The notes beneath the pieces were generated by a model. It did not search any database and had not been told where the DNA came from. It saw nothing but the letters and a program-made list of their open reading frames with translations. From G963663315 sp963663315 (GTDB lineage: Bacteria; Pseudomonadota; Gammaproteobacteria; Arenicellales; Poriferihabitantaceae), in assembly GCA_963663315.1 (NCBI GenBank), contig OY760176.1:2418001-2482000 (forward strand): DNA of 64,000 nt, given 5' to 3'. Both the position numbers and the translations under genes were made by a program. Below, piece by piece: positions 33,617-43,900 of the stretch; position 1 is the first letter of the stretch, and each line of letters begins with the position of its first letter.

Positions 33617-34618
33617 TTAAATCACACCGCTGCGAAGCAGGTCATGAGTGTTTAACGCCCCCACCACGTGATGATTTTCATCTACCACGAAAAGGCAATT
33701 GATCGCGTGGGGTCCATGTTGCGCAAAATCCCTCATGATCTTGACAATTTCTTCTGCCAATGTATCGGGGCTGATGGTAAATGGGTCTCTGGTCATCAAA
33801 TCACTCGCTTTACTCTGGTATACATTGACCTCTTTTTCCAGCGCACGCCGCAAATCTCCATCGGTGAACATGCCCAGCAATCTGTTGTTCCGATCAACTA
33901 CACCCACCATCCCTAAGGATTTGGAGGACATCTCGAGTAACAGCCTGTCCATGGTCGTCTGCTCCCGGACCAGGGGAAGTTCATTTCCACTATGCATCAG
34001 ATCACTGGCATACAACAACAAACGCTTGCCCAATACCCCGCCGGGATGGGTTCGGGCAAAGTCCTGGACAGAAAATCCGCGCAGCTTCTGCACCACTACC
34101 GCCAGTGCATCGCCCATAACCAGGGTTGCTGTTGTGCTCGCGGTAGGCGCAAGATTGTGCGGGCACGCTTCCTTGTCTACGCCGACATCCAGAATGGCGT
34201 CGGATTGATGTGCCAGTGTCGAGTCCCGGTTACCGCTCATCGCAATCATTTTGATTCCGAGTCGCTTGACGATCGGGATGATCGAAACCACCTCCATGGT
34301 TTCACCTGAATTGGAGATAGTGATAACCAGATCGTTGGTTGTCAGCATACCCAGATCACCATGACCGGCTTCCCCCGGATGCAGGAAAAAAGCAGGCGTT
34401 CCGGTACTCGCCAGAGTAGATGCAATCTTGCCGCCGATGTGACCCGATTTACCCATTCCGATGACGACAACCCGCCCCTCACATTGCAGTATCATGTTGC
34501 ATGCCTTGTCGAATTCGCCGTCAAGACGATCAAGCAAGGCTAACACCGCAGCAGCTTCGATCTCGATAACAGAGCGTGCGTGATTGACAGGATTAATTTC
34601 GGGTTTCGGAGTGGGCAT
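33617..34618 (-). CDS. kdsD: arabinose-5-phosphate isomerase
   Basis: A 333-residue cytosolic enzyme that makes D-arabinose 5-phosphate from ribulose 5-phosphate, the first step of KDO synthesis. An N-terminal SIS sugar-isomerase domain (GMGKSGHIGGKIASTLASTG) is followed by a CBS pair from about residue 200. I chose the ATG at 34618, giving the usual start, over an in-frame ATG at 34663. It heads the minus-strand block running to ptsI. Confidence 0.93.
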   Translation of the reverse strand: MPTPKPEINPVNHARSVIEIEAAAVLALLDRLDGEFDKACNMILQCEGRVVVIGMGKSGHIGGKIASTLASTGTPAFFLHPGEAGHGDLGMLTTNDLVITISNSGETMEVVSIIPIVKRLGIKMIAMSGNRDSTLAHQSDAILDVGVDKEACPHNLAPTASTTATLVMGDALAVVVQKLRGFSVQDFARTHPGGVLGKRLLLYASDLMHSGNELPLVREQTTMDRLLLEMSSKSLGMVGVVDRNNRLLGMFTDGDLRRALEKEVNVYQSKASDLMTRDPFTISPDTLAEEIVKIMRDFAQHGPHAINCLFVVDENHHVVGALNTHDLLRSGVI

Positions 34619-34686
34619 GGTTGATATGTTTTGGCTACAGGTAGAGTATACCAAAAGGCGCAATCATAATTGAGAGAGAATGAACC

Positions 34687-35007
34687 ATGACTGAATTACC
34701 GGAAATAAATGATCTCCTAAGAACTGAAATTGAAGCCGCTGTCTTCAGAAAAATGATCGATCACTTGCGCAGAAATCCAGAGGTGCAAAATATTGACTTG
34801 ATGAATCTTGCTTATTTTTGCCGTAACTGTTTTTCGAAATGGTATATGAGCGCCGCCAAGGATGGTGGCATTGAACTCGACTACGATCAGGCGCGGGAAA
34901 TCATCTATGGCATGCCGTACAGTGAATACAAGGCCGCTTACCAGCAAAAAGCCACCCCGGAGCAACTGGACAAATACGAAGAAAGTCAGAAAAAGGCGAC
35001 TGAATGA
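34687..35007 (+). CDS. DUF1244 family protein
   Basis: A 106-residue cytosolic protein matching the DUF1244 family, with the hallmark NIDLMNLAYFCRNCFSKWYM (two Cys and a Trp-Tyr pair) and the downstream YGMPYSEYKAAYQ segment. Function unknown. It is divergent from kdsD, sharing a promoter region of about 68 bp. The C-terminal 15 residues are a charged tail (EESQKKATE). Confidence 0.85.
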   Translation: MTELPEINDLLRTEIEAAVFRKMIDHLRRNPEVQNIDLMNLAYFCRNCFSKWYMSAAKDGGIELDYDQAREIIYGMPYSEYKAAYQQKATPEQLDKYEESQKKATE

Positions 35008-35089
35008 GTTTGTGGAGTCTGTACGCGCAACAAACTCGTTTGTTTCGCGTATATTATGGAATCTGTAAGCAACAATCAGGATGGGTTGA

Positions 35090-35800
35090 GTGCCTGAATC
35101 CCCCCGTATCGATGATCTGAAGTGCTTCTATGCGATCATGGACGACTTGTCGGAAAGGACAGGCGGACCACGGCTGCTGTCAGCATGTTCTGGCCGAATG
35201 GATTGGCCGGACCGGGGGGTCTATTTCTTTCAGGAGTCCGGGAAGCTCAGAACCGATACCGGGTCGGGACCACGTATTGTTCGGGTTGGCACCCATGCGC
35301 TTAAAACCGGCTCGCAGGCTACCTTGTGGAAACGCTTGTCCCAACACAAGGGTTCGACAAATACCGGCGGGGGGAACCATAGAGGATCTATATTTCGGCT
35401 AATCGTCGGTACGGCTTTGATAAAGACCAGTGGAGAGTCTGTACCAACATGGGGTCAGGGAAGCTCAGCGCCCAGAGACATCCGGGATAAAGAACAGGAA
35501 CTGGAGAAACAGGTCAGCCAAACAATCGGGAATATGCCGTTTCTGTGGCTTGCAATAAGCGATGCTCCGGGACCGGACAGTTTGCGGGGTTACATTGAAC
35601 GCAATGCGATCGCGCTACTCAGCAATGATAATAAACCACCCATTGACGCGCCTTCCCCACAGTGGCTTGGTTATCGTTGCAATCGAGAGAAGGTTCGCAG
35701 GTCCGGACTCTGGAACCAGAACCATGTCGATGAAACTTATGCCCCCGCTTTTCTTGATATGCTGGACAAGCTGGTGGCAGAGATGACAAAGAAGAGATAA
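35090..35800 (+). CDS. GIY-YIG-like nuclease domain protein
   Basis: A 236-residue protein starting at a GTG. Residues about 42-125 resemble a diverged GIY-YIG domain: RGVYFFQESG, then IVRVGTHAL, then TLWKRLSQHKG and HRGSIFRL. A later Glu in GYIERNAIALLSN would complete the catalytic site. GIY-YIG enzymes cut DNA or RNA at a single active site. It is followed by a YaaA-like gene after 5 bp, and neither has a counterpart in the neighbouring core operons. The pair is likely an accessory cassette, with a role in DNA processing or defence inferred only from the fold. Confidence 0.6.
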   Translation: MPESPRIDDLKCFYAIMDDLSERTGGPRLLSACSGRMDWPDRGVYFFQESGKLRTDTGSGPRIVRVGTHALKTGSQATLWKRLSQHKGSTNTGGGNHRGSIFRLIVGTALIKTSGESVPTWGQGSSAPRDIRDKEQELEKQVSQTIGNMPFLWLAISDAPGPDSLRGYIERNAIALLSNDNKPPIDAPSPQWLGYRCNREKVRRSGLWNQNHVDETYAPAFLDMLDKLVAEMTKKR

Positions 35801-35805
35801 CTACC

Positions 35806-36483
35806 ATGAAGATTGTGATTCAGTGCGCCGCATCAAAAAGAGCCCCGACTCCCTGGGTCAATGATGCCGGGAAGCCGGTTTTGTTTGTCGCCAACCCGTA
35901 TAAAGCGCCTCCATCGAATAACTGTGTCTACGCTCGCCCCGATGACTTGGCCGTGGGAGGTAAAACCTGGCGAGAATTACTGGTTGACTATAACAACCGT
36001 CCCGGAAGTAATCCGCGGAATCTGCGTTACGCATACAAACTTTACGGAAAACCGATGTACGCACAATTGGTTGAGCAATACGGTATCGATAATGTCTTCA
36101 TTCTATCCGCCGGTTGGGGACTTATCAGCGCGAAGTTCCTGACACCAGACTATGACATCACATTCGCGAACGTGAAGGCAGACCAAAAATACAAACAGCG
36201 CGGTAATCGGGATCAATACCACGATCTCTGCCAGCTCCCGGCCGATACAAATGACGATCTGGTTTTCTTTGGTGGAAAGGGCTATCTGCCTCTCTTTTGC
36301 GAACTGACCCGGAGCTACCGGGGTCGCCGGTACGTGTTCTACAATTCGGGTACTAAACCAGATACTCCGGGTTGCAAATTAGTCTTGTATCAGACTACAA
36401 CCAGAACGAACTGGCATTATTCCTGTGCCAGGGATTTTGTGGATGGGAAAATTGGTATTGATGCCGTCGATGAAAGCCGATGA
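35806..36483 (+). CDS. YaaA/DUF6884-like protein
   Basis: A 225-residue soluble protein. It begins KIVIQCAASKRAP and contains NVFILSAGWGLISAKFLTPDYDITF near residues 99-123, the pattern of the YaaA/DUF6884 group (CS-K start, then SA-GLL-PD-YD). Members include the peroxide-stress protein YaaA and relatives linked to DNA base modification. The remainder is unassigned. It starts 5 bp after the GIY-YIG-like gene and so belongs to the same transcript. A link to nucleic acid processing is suggested by that neighbour only. Confidence 0.6.
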   Translation: MKIVIQCAASKRAPTPWVNDAGKPVLFVANPYKAPPSNNCVYARPDDLAVGGKTWRELLVDYNNRPGSNPRNLRYAYKLYGKPMYAQLVEQYGIDNVFILSAGWGLISAKFLTPDYDITFANVKADQKYKQRGNRDQYHDLCQLPADTNDDLVFFGGKGYLPLFCELTRSYRGRRYVFYNSGTKPDTPGCKLVLYQTTTRTNWHYSCARDFVDGKIGIDAVDESR

Positions 36484-36591
36484 CACGGTGATGAGCGCAC
36501 CCCCGAAAGGCAAGGGCGCTTCTCTCACGATCCGGTATCGGTTGCCGGGAAAAGCAGCTTGAGTCTCATATCCAGTGAATCCGGATACCCG

Positions 36592-39024
36592 CTAAAACAG
36601 CGATTCGTTGGTCGATTCGTCTCCGCCTGCATCCGGGTCCGCGCTCTCCTGACCGATCACATCATCGGGTTCCGTGCCGACAAGATAATACTCCAGATAA
36701 CCATCAGGATCATCTGGTGAGGTGGTTTTTGCTGTTTCCCTGTTGATAAAACGGGTGGTTATATTTTCAGGTATGACCTCGGGTTTCTCAGGGTAGTCAG
36801 GTAAAACGCGGCTCATGAAATCAATCCAGACCGGGAGTGCGGCACTCGCTCCGGATTCCCTTCTTCCAAGATGGGAAGGTTCATCAAATCCAACGAAAAC
36901 CGTGGTGACCACATCAGGGCTGAATCCGGAAAACCACGCATCAAGAAAATTGTTGGTGGTGCCTGTTTTGCCCGCCAGGTCAGAACGATTCAGTGACTGT
37001 GCCCGTCGTCCTGTACCGGTTGCAATCACTTGCTGCATGATACTCCGGGTCAGAAAGATATTCTGTGGAGAGATCACCCGCTCTGAATCCTGAGCAGGAA
37101 GCTCGACTTCAGCAGGGTTGCTTTCCCCGGTTTCAGCCGGACAGTCTTCACAAGCTGGGTCAGGCAAGGAAACAGGATTGCCTTCGGAATCCTCGATTTT
37201 TTCGATCAGGTAGGGTGTAACCCTGAATCCTCCATTCGCGAATACTGCAAAACTCGATGCCAGGCTGAGTGGCGTAACACTCGTACTGCCAAGGGCGAGA
37301 GAGAAACTCCGGGGCATTTTTTCCGGGTCAAATCCAAATTTGGCGAGATGCTCGATAGTCGTATCCAGACCCATTGCGCGAAGCAGGCGAACAGATACCA
37401 GATTGAGAGAAAGACTCAGCGCTTTCCTTAACCGGGTAGGGCCGAAAAACTTCTTGCTGTAGTTTTGAGGCCGCCATATTCCTTCAAGATCGTCTTCGAC
37501 GATGATAGGCGTGGCACTCACCAGACTGGAAGGGGTAAAGCCATTATCGAGTGCCGCCGAATAGATGAACGGTTTGATATTCGACCCTGGCTGTCGTTCC
37601 GCCTGGGTGGCGCGATTGAACTTGCTCAGGTAATAATCAAACCCGCCGGTCAGCGATAAAATAGCTCCGGTGTGGGGGTTCAGGCTGACCAGTGCACCGG
37701 ATACCTCCGGTATTTGAGAAAGCATCCAGTTGTTTTCTCCCAGTTCCCTCAAATATATGACATCGCCTGCGGACAGGATGTCACTGACAGAATTCAATTC
37801 AGGACCGATGCTGTTGGCGCTGATATATTTTCTAGCCCATTGAATGTTTTTCCATTCAACCATGATCATATTGCCCCGGCTGTTGACTGCCTCAAAGGAC
37901 TGATCGGAAAGACCGGTCACGACGCCAGGTATAATTTTCCTGCTTGATGGGTATTGTGCCAGTATGTCGAGCAGGTTCCGTACAGGGTTTATGACTTCTG
38001 GTTGATCGGCTGATTCAGCAGGTAACTCAGCCAGGTCAACCTTGCCGACAGGGCCTTTGAATCCATGGCGCATATCATAATTGATGAGACCCTGTCTCAG
38101 TGCCTCATTTGCTTTTTTCTGGTATTCGCTGTTAACGGTAACGGTGACGTTCAATCCCTTCCGATATATTTCCTCGCCAATCCGCTCGAACAGGAGTTGT
38201 CTCGCCATTTCCGAAACATAAGGCGCCTGAAAATCGATGTCAGCGACATGGCGCTGGGCCGTAATCGGCGCCTTGCTGGCGGTTTCCAGGCTGAGTTTAT
38301 CGATTCTGCCGAGTTCATGCAGTCGTGTTAAAACATGAGCGCGTCTTTCCAGGGCGCGTTCCGGATTGGATATCGGATTGTCTCTGGAAGGGGCTTTGGG
38401 CAAGCCTGCCAACATGCAGATTTCCGGCAGGCTTAGATCCGCAAGACCGACTCCATAGTATATCTGGGCCGCTGCGGCGAAACCATAGGAGCGATAGCCG
38501 AGGAAAATTTTGTTAAGATATAGTTCAAGGATTTCGTCCTTGGTCAAAGCCCGCTCCATCTTGAACGCCAGAAGGATTTCCTTTAGTTTCCGGGTATAGG
38601 TTTTCTCTGGATCAAGGAAAAAATTTCGTGCCACCTGCATCGTAATCGTACTGGCGCCCTGGCCGCGCGAGCGGCTCATGATATTACTGATCGTGGCACG
38701 GACAAGACCCGGGAAGTCAACCCCCGTATGGTGGTAAAACTGGTCGTCCTCGGTGACCAGTATGGCGTCAATCAGAAGTGGCGGCGCTTCATCAAGGGTA
38801 ACAGGAATACGTCTTTCGTCGCCGTATTCGGCGATCAGTTTCTGGTCGGAGCTATAAATTCGAAGCGGAATATTCAGGGGTATCTGCCGAATCTCTTCAA
38901 CTGATGGAAGATCAGGCAGCAATGAGGTCGCGTAAAGAATCAGCCCCGTTGCCATGGTAACTGCGAAAACAAATCCAATGGAGACGAGTTTGAGAACTGC
39001 TTTTAGTAGAAATCTTACTGACAC
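36592..39024 (-). CDS. mrcA: penicillin-binding protein 1A
   Basis: An 810-residue bifunctional murein synthase. After a membrane anchor (about 10-32) comes the GT51 glycosyltransferase domain, with the catalytic Glu92 in VTEDDQFYHH and GASTITMQVARN at 123-134. The OB-like middle region is followed by the transpeptidase, with the acylated Ser481 in QPGSNIKP, an SxN motif and KTGTT at about 690-700. It builds and crosslinks the cell wall. It is divergent from aroK. In many Gammaproteobacteria the pilMNOPQ genes lie between mrcA and aroK and are missing here. Confidence 0.96.
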   Translation of the reverse strand: MSVRFLLKAVLKLVSIGFVFAVTMATGLILYATSLLPDLPSVEEIRQIPLNIPLRIYSSDQKLIAEYGDERRIPVTLDEAPPLLIDAILVTEDDQFYHHTGVDFPGLVRATISNIMSRSRGQGASTITMQVARNFFLDPEKTYTRKLKEILLAFKMERALTKDEILELYLNKIFLGYRSYGFAAAAQIYYGVGLADLSLPEICMLAGLPKAPSRDNPISNPERALERRAHVLTRLHELGRIDKLSLETASKAPITAQRHVADIDFQAPYVSEMARQLLFERIGEEIYRKGLNVTVTVNSEYQKKANEALRQGLINYDMRHGFKGPVGKVDLAELPAESADQPEVINPVRNLLDILAQYPSSRKIIPGVVTGLSDQSFEAVNSRGNMIMVEWKNIQWARKYISANSIGPELNSVSDILSAGDVIYLRELGENNWMLSQIPEVSGALVSLNPHTGAILSLTGGFDYYLSKFNRATQAERQPGSNIKPFIYSAALDNGFTPSSLVSATPIIVEDDLEGIWRPQNYSKKFFGPTRLRKALSLSLNLVSVRLLRAMGLDTTIEHLAKFGFDPEKMPRSFSLALGSTSVTPLSLASSFAVFANGGFRVTPYLIEKIEDSEGNPVSLPDPACEDCPAETGESNPAEVELPAQDSERVISPQNIFLTRSIMQQVIATGTGRRAQSLNRSDLAGKTGTTNNFLDAWFSGFSPDVVTTVFVGFDEPSHLGRRESGASAALPVWIDFMSRVLPDYPEKPEVIPENITTRFINRETAKTTSPDDPDGYLEYYLVGTEPDDVIGQESADPDAGGDESTNESLF

Positions 39025-39154
39025 GGACGATATCCACAGGTAAGACTGATGTATGAGATCCCTCTGATGCGAGTTGTTGAAGTGGTATCATGTACCCGAT
39101 ACGTCATGGATGAAAATTCTTTCAAAGGGGCTGTTAAGGGTTATTATAGCCGTT

Positions 39155-39682
39155 ATGGAGAATATTTATTTGATTGGCTTGCCAGGGTCCGGAAAGACAA
39201 CCGTCGGCAGATGTCTCGCCAGGTTTCTGTATCTTGACTTCATCGATACAGATCAGTTAATCGAAGAGCGAACCGGTGTTTCCATCAGCCATATCTTTGA
39301 AATAGAAGGGGAATCCGGGTTTCGCAGGCGGGAAACCCGATTGCTTGAAGAAGTCAGCGACAGGACCCAAACCGTCATTTCCACCGGTGGCGGTATCATT
39401 CTGAGTGACACGAATCGGCAAATAATGCGCCAGCACGGACAAGTGGTTTATCTCCGGGCTTCGATGGAAATCTTATGGTTCAGATTGAAGAATTGCCAGA
39501 ATCGGCCCCTGTTACAAACCGCACCCCCCCGAGCCAGAATTGCCGAGCTGATGAAAGAACGCGAACCACTTTACATTGCACAAGCGGATTTGATCGTCGA
39601 GGTGACTCCGGACACGGCGAACAGAACCGCCCGTAAGATTGCTCAGTTGATCGATACTCCGCCAGCAGACAGACAACCATGA
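39155..39682 (+). CDS. aroK: shikimate kinase
   Basis: A 175-residue enzyme phosphorylating shikimate, in the pathway to aromatic amino acids. The P-loop GLPGSGKT is at 8-15, followed by DTDQLIEERTG and STGGGIIL. The ATG at 39155 was chosen because it starts directly at the family N-terminus; in-frame ATGs further upstream (39074, 39110) would add an unrelated extension. Its stop overlaps the aroB start by 4 bp. Confidence 0.94.
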   Translation: MENIYLIGLPGSGKTTVGRCLARFLYLDFIDTDQLIEERTGVSISHIFEIEGESGFRRRETRLLEEVSDRTQTVISTGGGIILSDTNRQIMRQHGQVVYLRASMEILWFRLKNCQNRPLLQTAPPRARIAELMKEREPLYIAQADLIVEVTPDTANRTARKIAQLIDTPPADRQP

Positions 39683-40761
39683 AAACCGTCAGTATCGATC
39701 TTAAAGACCGGAGTTACGATATCCTGATTGCACCTGGCATACTTGATGACAGTAAACAGTTGCGGCCATGGATTTGCGGCCAGCAGGTTTTTATCATTAC
39801 CAACGAAGTAGTCGCTCCACTTTATCTGGAGAAAATAACAAACAGTCTGGCCGACAAGTCGGTCGAGAAAATGATCCTGAAGGATGGGGAAAGCGTCAAG
39901 ACGTTACGCACTGCCGAGGAAATCTTCGACAGGATGATCTCTGTTCCGCTGGACCGCTCAACCACTGTGATCGCATTGGGGGGAGGTGTGGTCGGTGATA
40001 TTGCCGGATTCGTTGCCGCCTGTTATCAACGTGGTATTCCATTTATTCAGATACCGACGACGTTGCTTTCCCAGGTCGATTCATCTGTTGGTGGCAAAAC
40101 CGCAGTCAATCATCCGCAGGGAAAGAACATGATTGGCGCATTCCACCAGCCGCAAAGGGTATTGATCGATGCGTCAACCTTGTCCACCCTGGAACCGAGG
40201 CAGTTTTCCTCCGGTGTTGCGGAAGTAATCAAATACGGGATGATCAACGATCCACCGTTTTTTACATGGCTGGAAGACAATATCGATCTGGTGATGAATC
40301 TGAATGAAGATGCACTTGAATACATGATTGAACAATCCTGCCGCAACAAGGCAAATATCGTCGAGCAGGATGAAAAGGAAGCCGGTATCAGGGCGCTGCT
40401 GAATCTGGGGCATACATTCGGCCACGCTATCGAAACATCGACACATTACGCTGGCTGGCTGCATGGCGAAGCGATTGCCCTTGGCATGATGATGGCCGGG
40501 TTCATGTCGAAAATACAGGGGGAGTTTTCCGGTCATGCACTGGCTCGATTGGAATCGTTGCTTGATCGGGCACGATTGCCGACACAGCCAGATCAAAGTC
40601 TTTCAGCCAGGAAGCTGAAGGAGTTGATGATGCTTGATAAAAAAGTTCGCCACGGGAAGCTGCGACTCGTGCTGTTAAAGGGAATTGGTCAGGCTTACAT
40701 CACGGATCGATATGACAAGACCGCACTTGACACTACACTTGAATACTTCGCACTGGATTGA
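39679..40761 (+). CDS. aroB: 3-dehydroquinate synthase
   Basis: A 360-residue NAD- and zinc-dependent enzyme converting DAHP to dehydroquinate. It shows the GGGVVGDIAGFVAA nucleotide-binding region, VDSSVGGKTAVNHPQGKNMIG and the zinc ligands in LNLGHTFGHAIE and WLHGEAIALG. Length is standard. It is translationally coupled to aroK (ATGA) and followed by gltB after 156 bp. A damX-type gene, often downstream in relatives, is missing. Confidence 0.96.
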   Translation: MKTVSIDLKDRSYDILIAPGILDDSKQLRPWICGQQVFIITNEVVAPLYLEKITNSLADKSVEKMILKDGESVKTLRTAEEIFDRMISVPLDRSTTVIALGGGVVGDIAGFVAACYQRGIPFIQIPTTLLSQVDSSVGGKTAVNHPQGKNMIGAFHQPQRVLIDASTLSTLEPRQFSSGVAEVIKYGMINDPPFFTWLEDNIDLVMNLNEDALEYMIEQSCRNKANIVEQDEKEAGIRALLNLGHTFGHAIETSTHYAGWLHGEAIALGMMMAGFMSKIQGEFSGHALARLESLLDRARLPTQPDQSLSARKLKELMMLDKKVRHGKLRLVLLKGIGQAYITDRYDKTALDTTLEYFALD

Positions 40762-40917
40762 AATCGCATTAACGGTTAGAATAATCTGTTCGATGTGTTG
40801 GTCAGCTGGTTCAGTCCTTTTATGAATAGTGGGTTTTCCCTTATGGTAACTTAAGGAAATCATCACCTTCTCTTTAATCAGTACCATCAAGTATTCGAGT
40901 AATTATTTCAAGATTTT

Positions 40918-43900
40918 ATGCAACAGCCGCTGAACAGATCACGTCCGGAAAAACAGGGCTTGTACAACCCGGCCAATGAACATGATTCATGCGGGGTCGG
41001 TTTTGTTGTCAACATAGACGGTATAAAGAGTCACGAAATAATAACCAGCGGTCTGAAGATATTACGTAATCTGACCCATAGGGGCGCAGTCGGCGCTGAC
41101 CCGAAAGCCGGAGATGGCGCCGGCATCCTGCTGCAACTGCCCGATGATTTTTTTCGCAGCAGGATCAGGCAAACGCTTCCCGCCGCAGGACACTATGCGG
41201 TGGGCATGTTGTTCATGCCCAATTCCCCGACCGGGCAAGCCGAAGCGAAGGGGGTCGTAGAGCGCTATGTGCTGGAAGAAGGACAAACGGTCGTAGCCTG
41301 GCGCAAGGTGCCGGTCAACAATGCCGATCTTGGCGAAAGTGTACTGCCCAGCGAACCTGCAATCTGGCAGGTCGTGGTGGGACGCGGAGCAGACCTGGCA
41401 ACCCAGGATGACTTTGAACGAAAACTTTTTGTCATTCGCAAACAGATCGAGTGTCACATCAGATTGTCCGATATGCAGGTAAAGGCTGATTTTTATATCA
41501 CGACGCTATCATCAAGGTTGATCAATTATAAGGGCATGTTGTTGTCCCATCAGGTCGGAGAATTCTATCCGGATTTGGTCGACAGGGAAATGAAATCTGC
41601 CATGGCTCTGGTACATCAGCGTTTTTCTACCAATACTTTCCCTACCTGGGATCTGGCGCATCCGTTTCGAATGACCGCTCACAACGGCGAGATAAATACC
41701 CTGCGGGGCAACATAAACTGGATGGCTGCCCGCAGGAGCACTTTGTTCTCGGATGTGCTGGGCGATGATATTGACAAGATATGGCCTGTTATTCCCGAAG
41801 GTCAGTCGGATTCAGCGGCATTCGACAATGCGCTGGAGTTGCTTGTGGCTGGCGGTTACTCGCTCTCCCATGCGATGATGATGCTGATCCCTGAAGCATG
41901 GTCGGGCAATTCATTGATGGACCCGGGCCGACGTGCTTTTTACGAATATCATGCGGCATTGATGGAGCCGTGGGATGGACCGGCGGCGGTTGCCTTCACC
42001 GATGGCAAACAGATTGGCGCAACCCTGGACCGGAATGGTCTGCGCCCGGCGCGATACCTGATCACCAAAGACAATATGGTGGTAATGGCGTCAGAAATGG
42101 GCGTGCTGGATATACCCGAAGAAAACATCAAAAAGAAATGGCGGCTTCAGCCGGGAAAAATGTTTCTGATTGATCTTGAACAAGGCCGGATTGTCGAAGA
42201 CGAAGAAATCAAGAATCAACTGGCTTCATCGCATAATTATCAGGAGTGGTTGAATCGTACCCAGATCGAACTGGGATCCTTGCGTATCGCGGTGGGCGCG
42301 ATGTCGCCGGACCCGGACACTCTGTTGAAGGCCCAGCAGGCCTTTGGTTATACCCAGGAAGACCTCAAGTTTTTGCTATTGCCGATGATTGAGCATAGTG
42401 AGGAAGCGCTCGGTTCCATGGGTATGGATGCGCCACCCGCGGTAATGTCTGACAAGCCTCGGCATCTTTCCAATTACTTCAAGCAAAATTTTGCCCAGGT
42501 CACCAATCCTCCGATCGATCCTATCCGTGAAGAACTGGTGATGGCGCTGTTCTCCCTGATTGGTCCCCGCCCGAATCTGTTTGGTCAAAGTGATGGCGGG
42601 CAGGAAATGCGTTTGACCGTTGCCCAGCCAGTGCTGACCAACAATCAGCTTGAACGGGTTCGGCAGATCGAAGACCATACCAATGGCGCATTTCGTACCA
42701 AGACATTGACGATCTGTTATCGGGCCAGTGAGGGAAAGCATGGGCTGGCCGAAGCGCTCAGGGTTTTGTGCGGCAAGGCCGAGCAGGCAATCCTGCAAAA
42801 GGGATTCAATATCCTGATTCTGTCTGACCGACGGATGGATGCCGACAATATTGCCATTCCCGCTTTGTTGGCGACCTCTGCGGTACATCATCATCTGATC
42901 AGGAAGGGATTACGAACCAAATCCGGTCTGGTGGTTGAAACCGGCGCCTGCCTTGAAGTGCATCACTTTGCGACGTTGGCCGGATATGGCGCAGAAGCGA
43001 TTAATCCTTATGTTGCATTTGATACAGTCAATGCGCTGCTCGGTTATCTTGCGGAGAAAATCAACTTCGAAGAGGCGCAGTCGCGCTACATCAAGGCAGT
43101 TAACAAGGGGTTGAAAAAGGTTATGTCGAAGATGGGCATTTCAACTTTCCAGTCTTATTGCGGTGCGCAGATTTTTGATGTGGTCGGGTTGTCAGAAGAG
43201 CTTGTGGATGATTACTTTACAGGCACAAATTCACCGGTCCAGGGAATCGGCCTGAACGAAATTGCGGAAGACATGTTCACCCTGCATCAGCGTGCTTATG
43301 GTGATCAACCTCTGTACCGGGATGCGCTTGATGCCGGAGGTGATTATGCGTTCCGGATTCGCGGGGAAAACCATGTATGGAATCCGGAATCGGTATCACG
43401 TCTGCAACACGCTGTGCGGGCGAATAATGCCGAAACCTGGCAGGAGTTTTCCGATCTGGTAAATCAACAGGATAGAGCCCTGTTCAATCTGCGGGGCCTG
43501 TTTGAGTTTGACTGGGCGGAACACGCCATTCCGATAGACCAGGTAGAACCGGCCTCACTAATTGTAAAACGATTTGCCACAGGCGCCATGTCATTCGGGT
43601 CGATTTCCCAGGAAGCCCATTCAACGCTTGCCATCGCGATGAATAAAATTGGCGGAAAATCGAATACCGGCGAAGGTGGAGAGGAAGAAGCGCGTTATCG
43701 GCCATTGAAGGACGGGTCAAGCAACCCGAAGCGATCAGCAATCAAACAGATCGCATCCGGGCGGTTCGGGGCTACAGCGGATTATCTGGTCAATGCGGAT
43801 GATATTCAGATCAAGATGGCCCAGGGCGCAAAGCCGGGCGAAGGAGGACAATTACCCGGTTATAAGGTGAGTCGTCAAATCGCCAGTGTGCGTCATTCAA

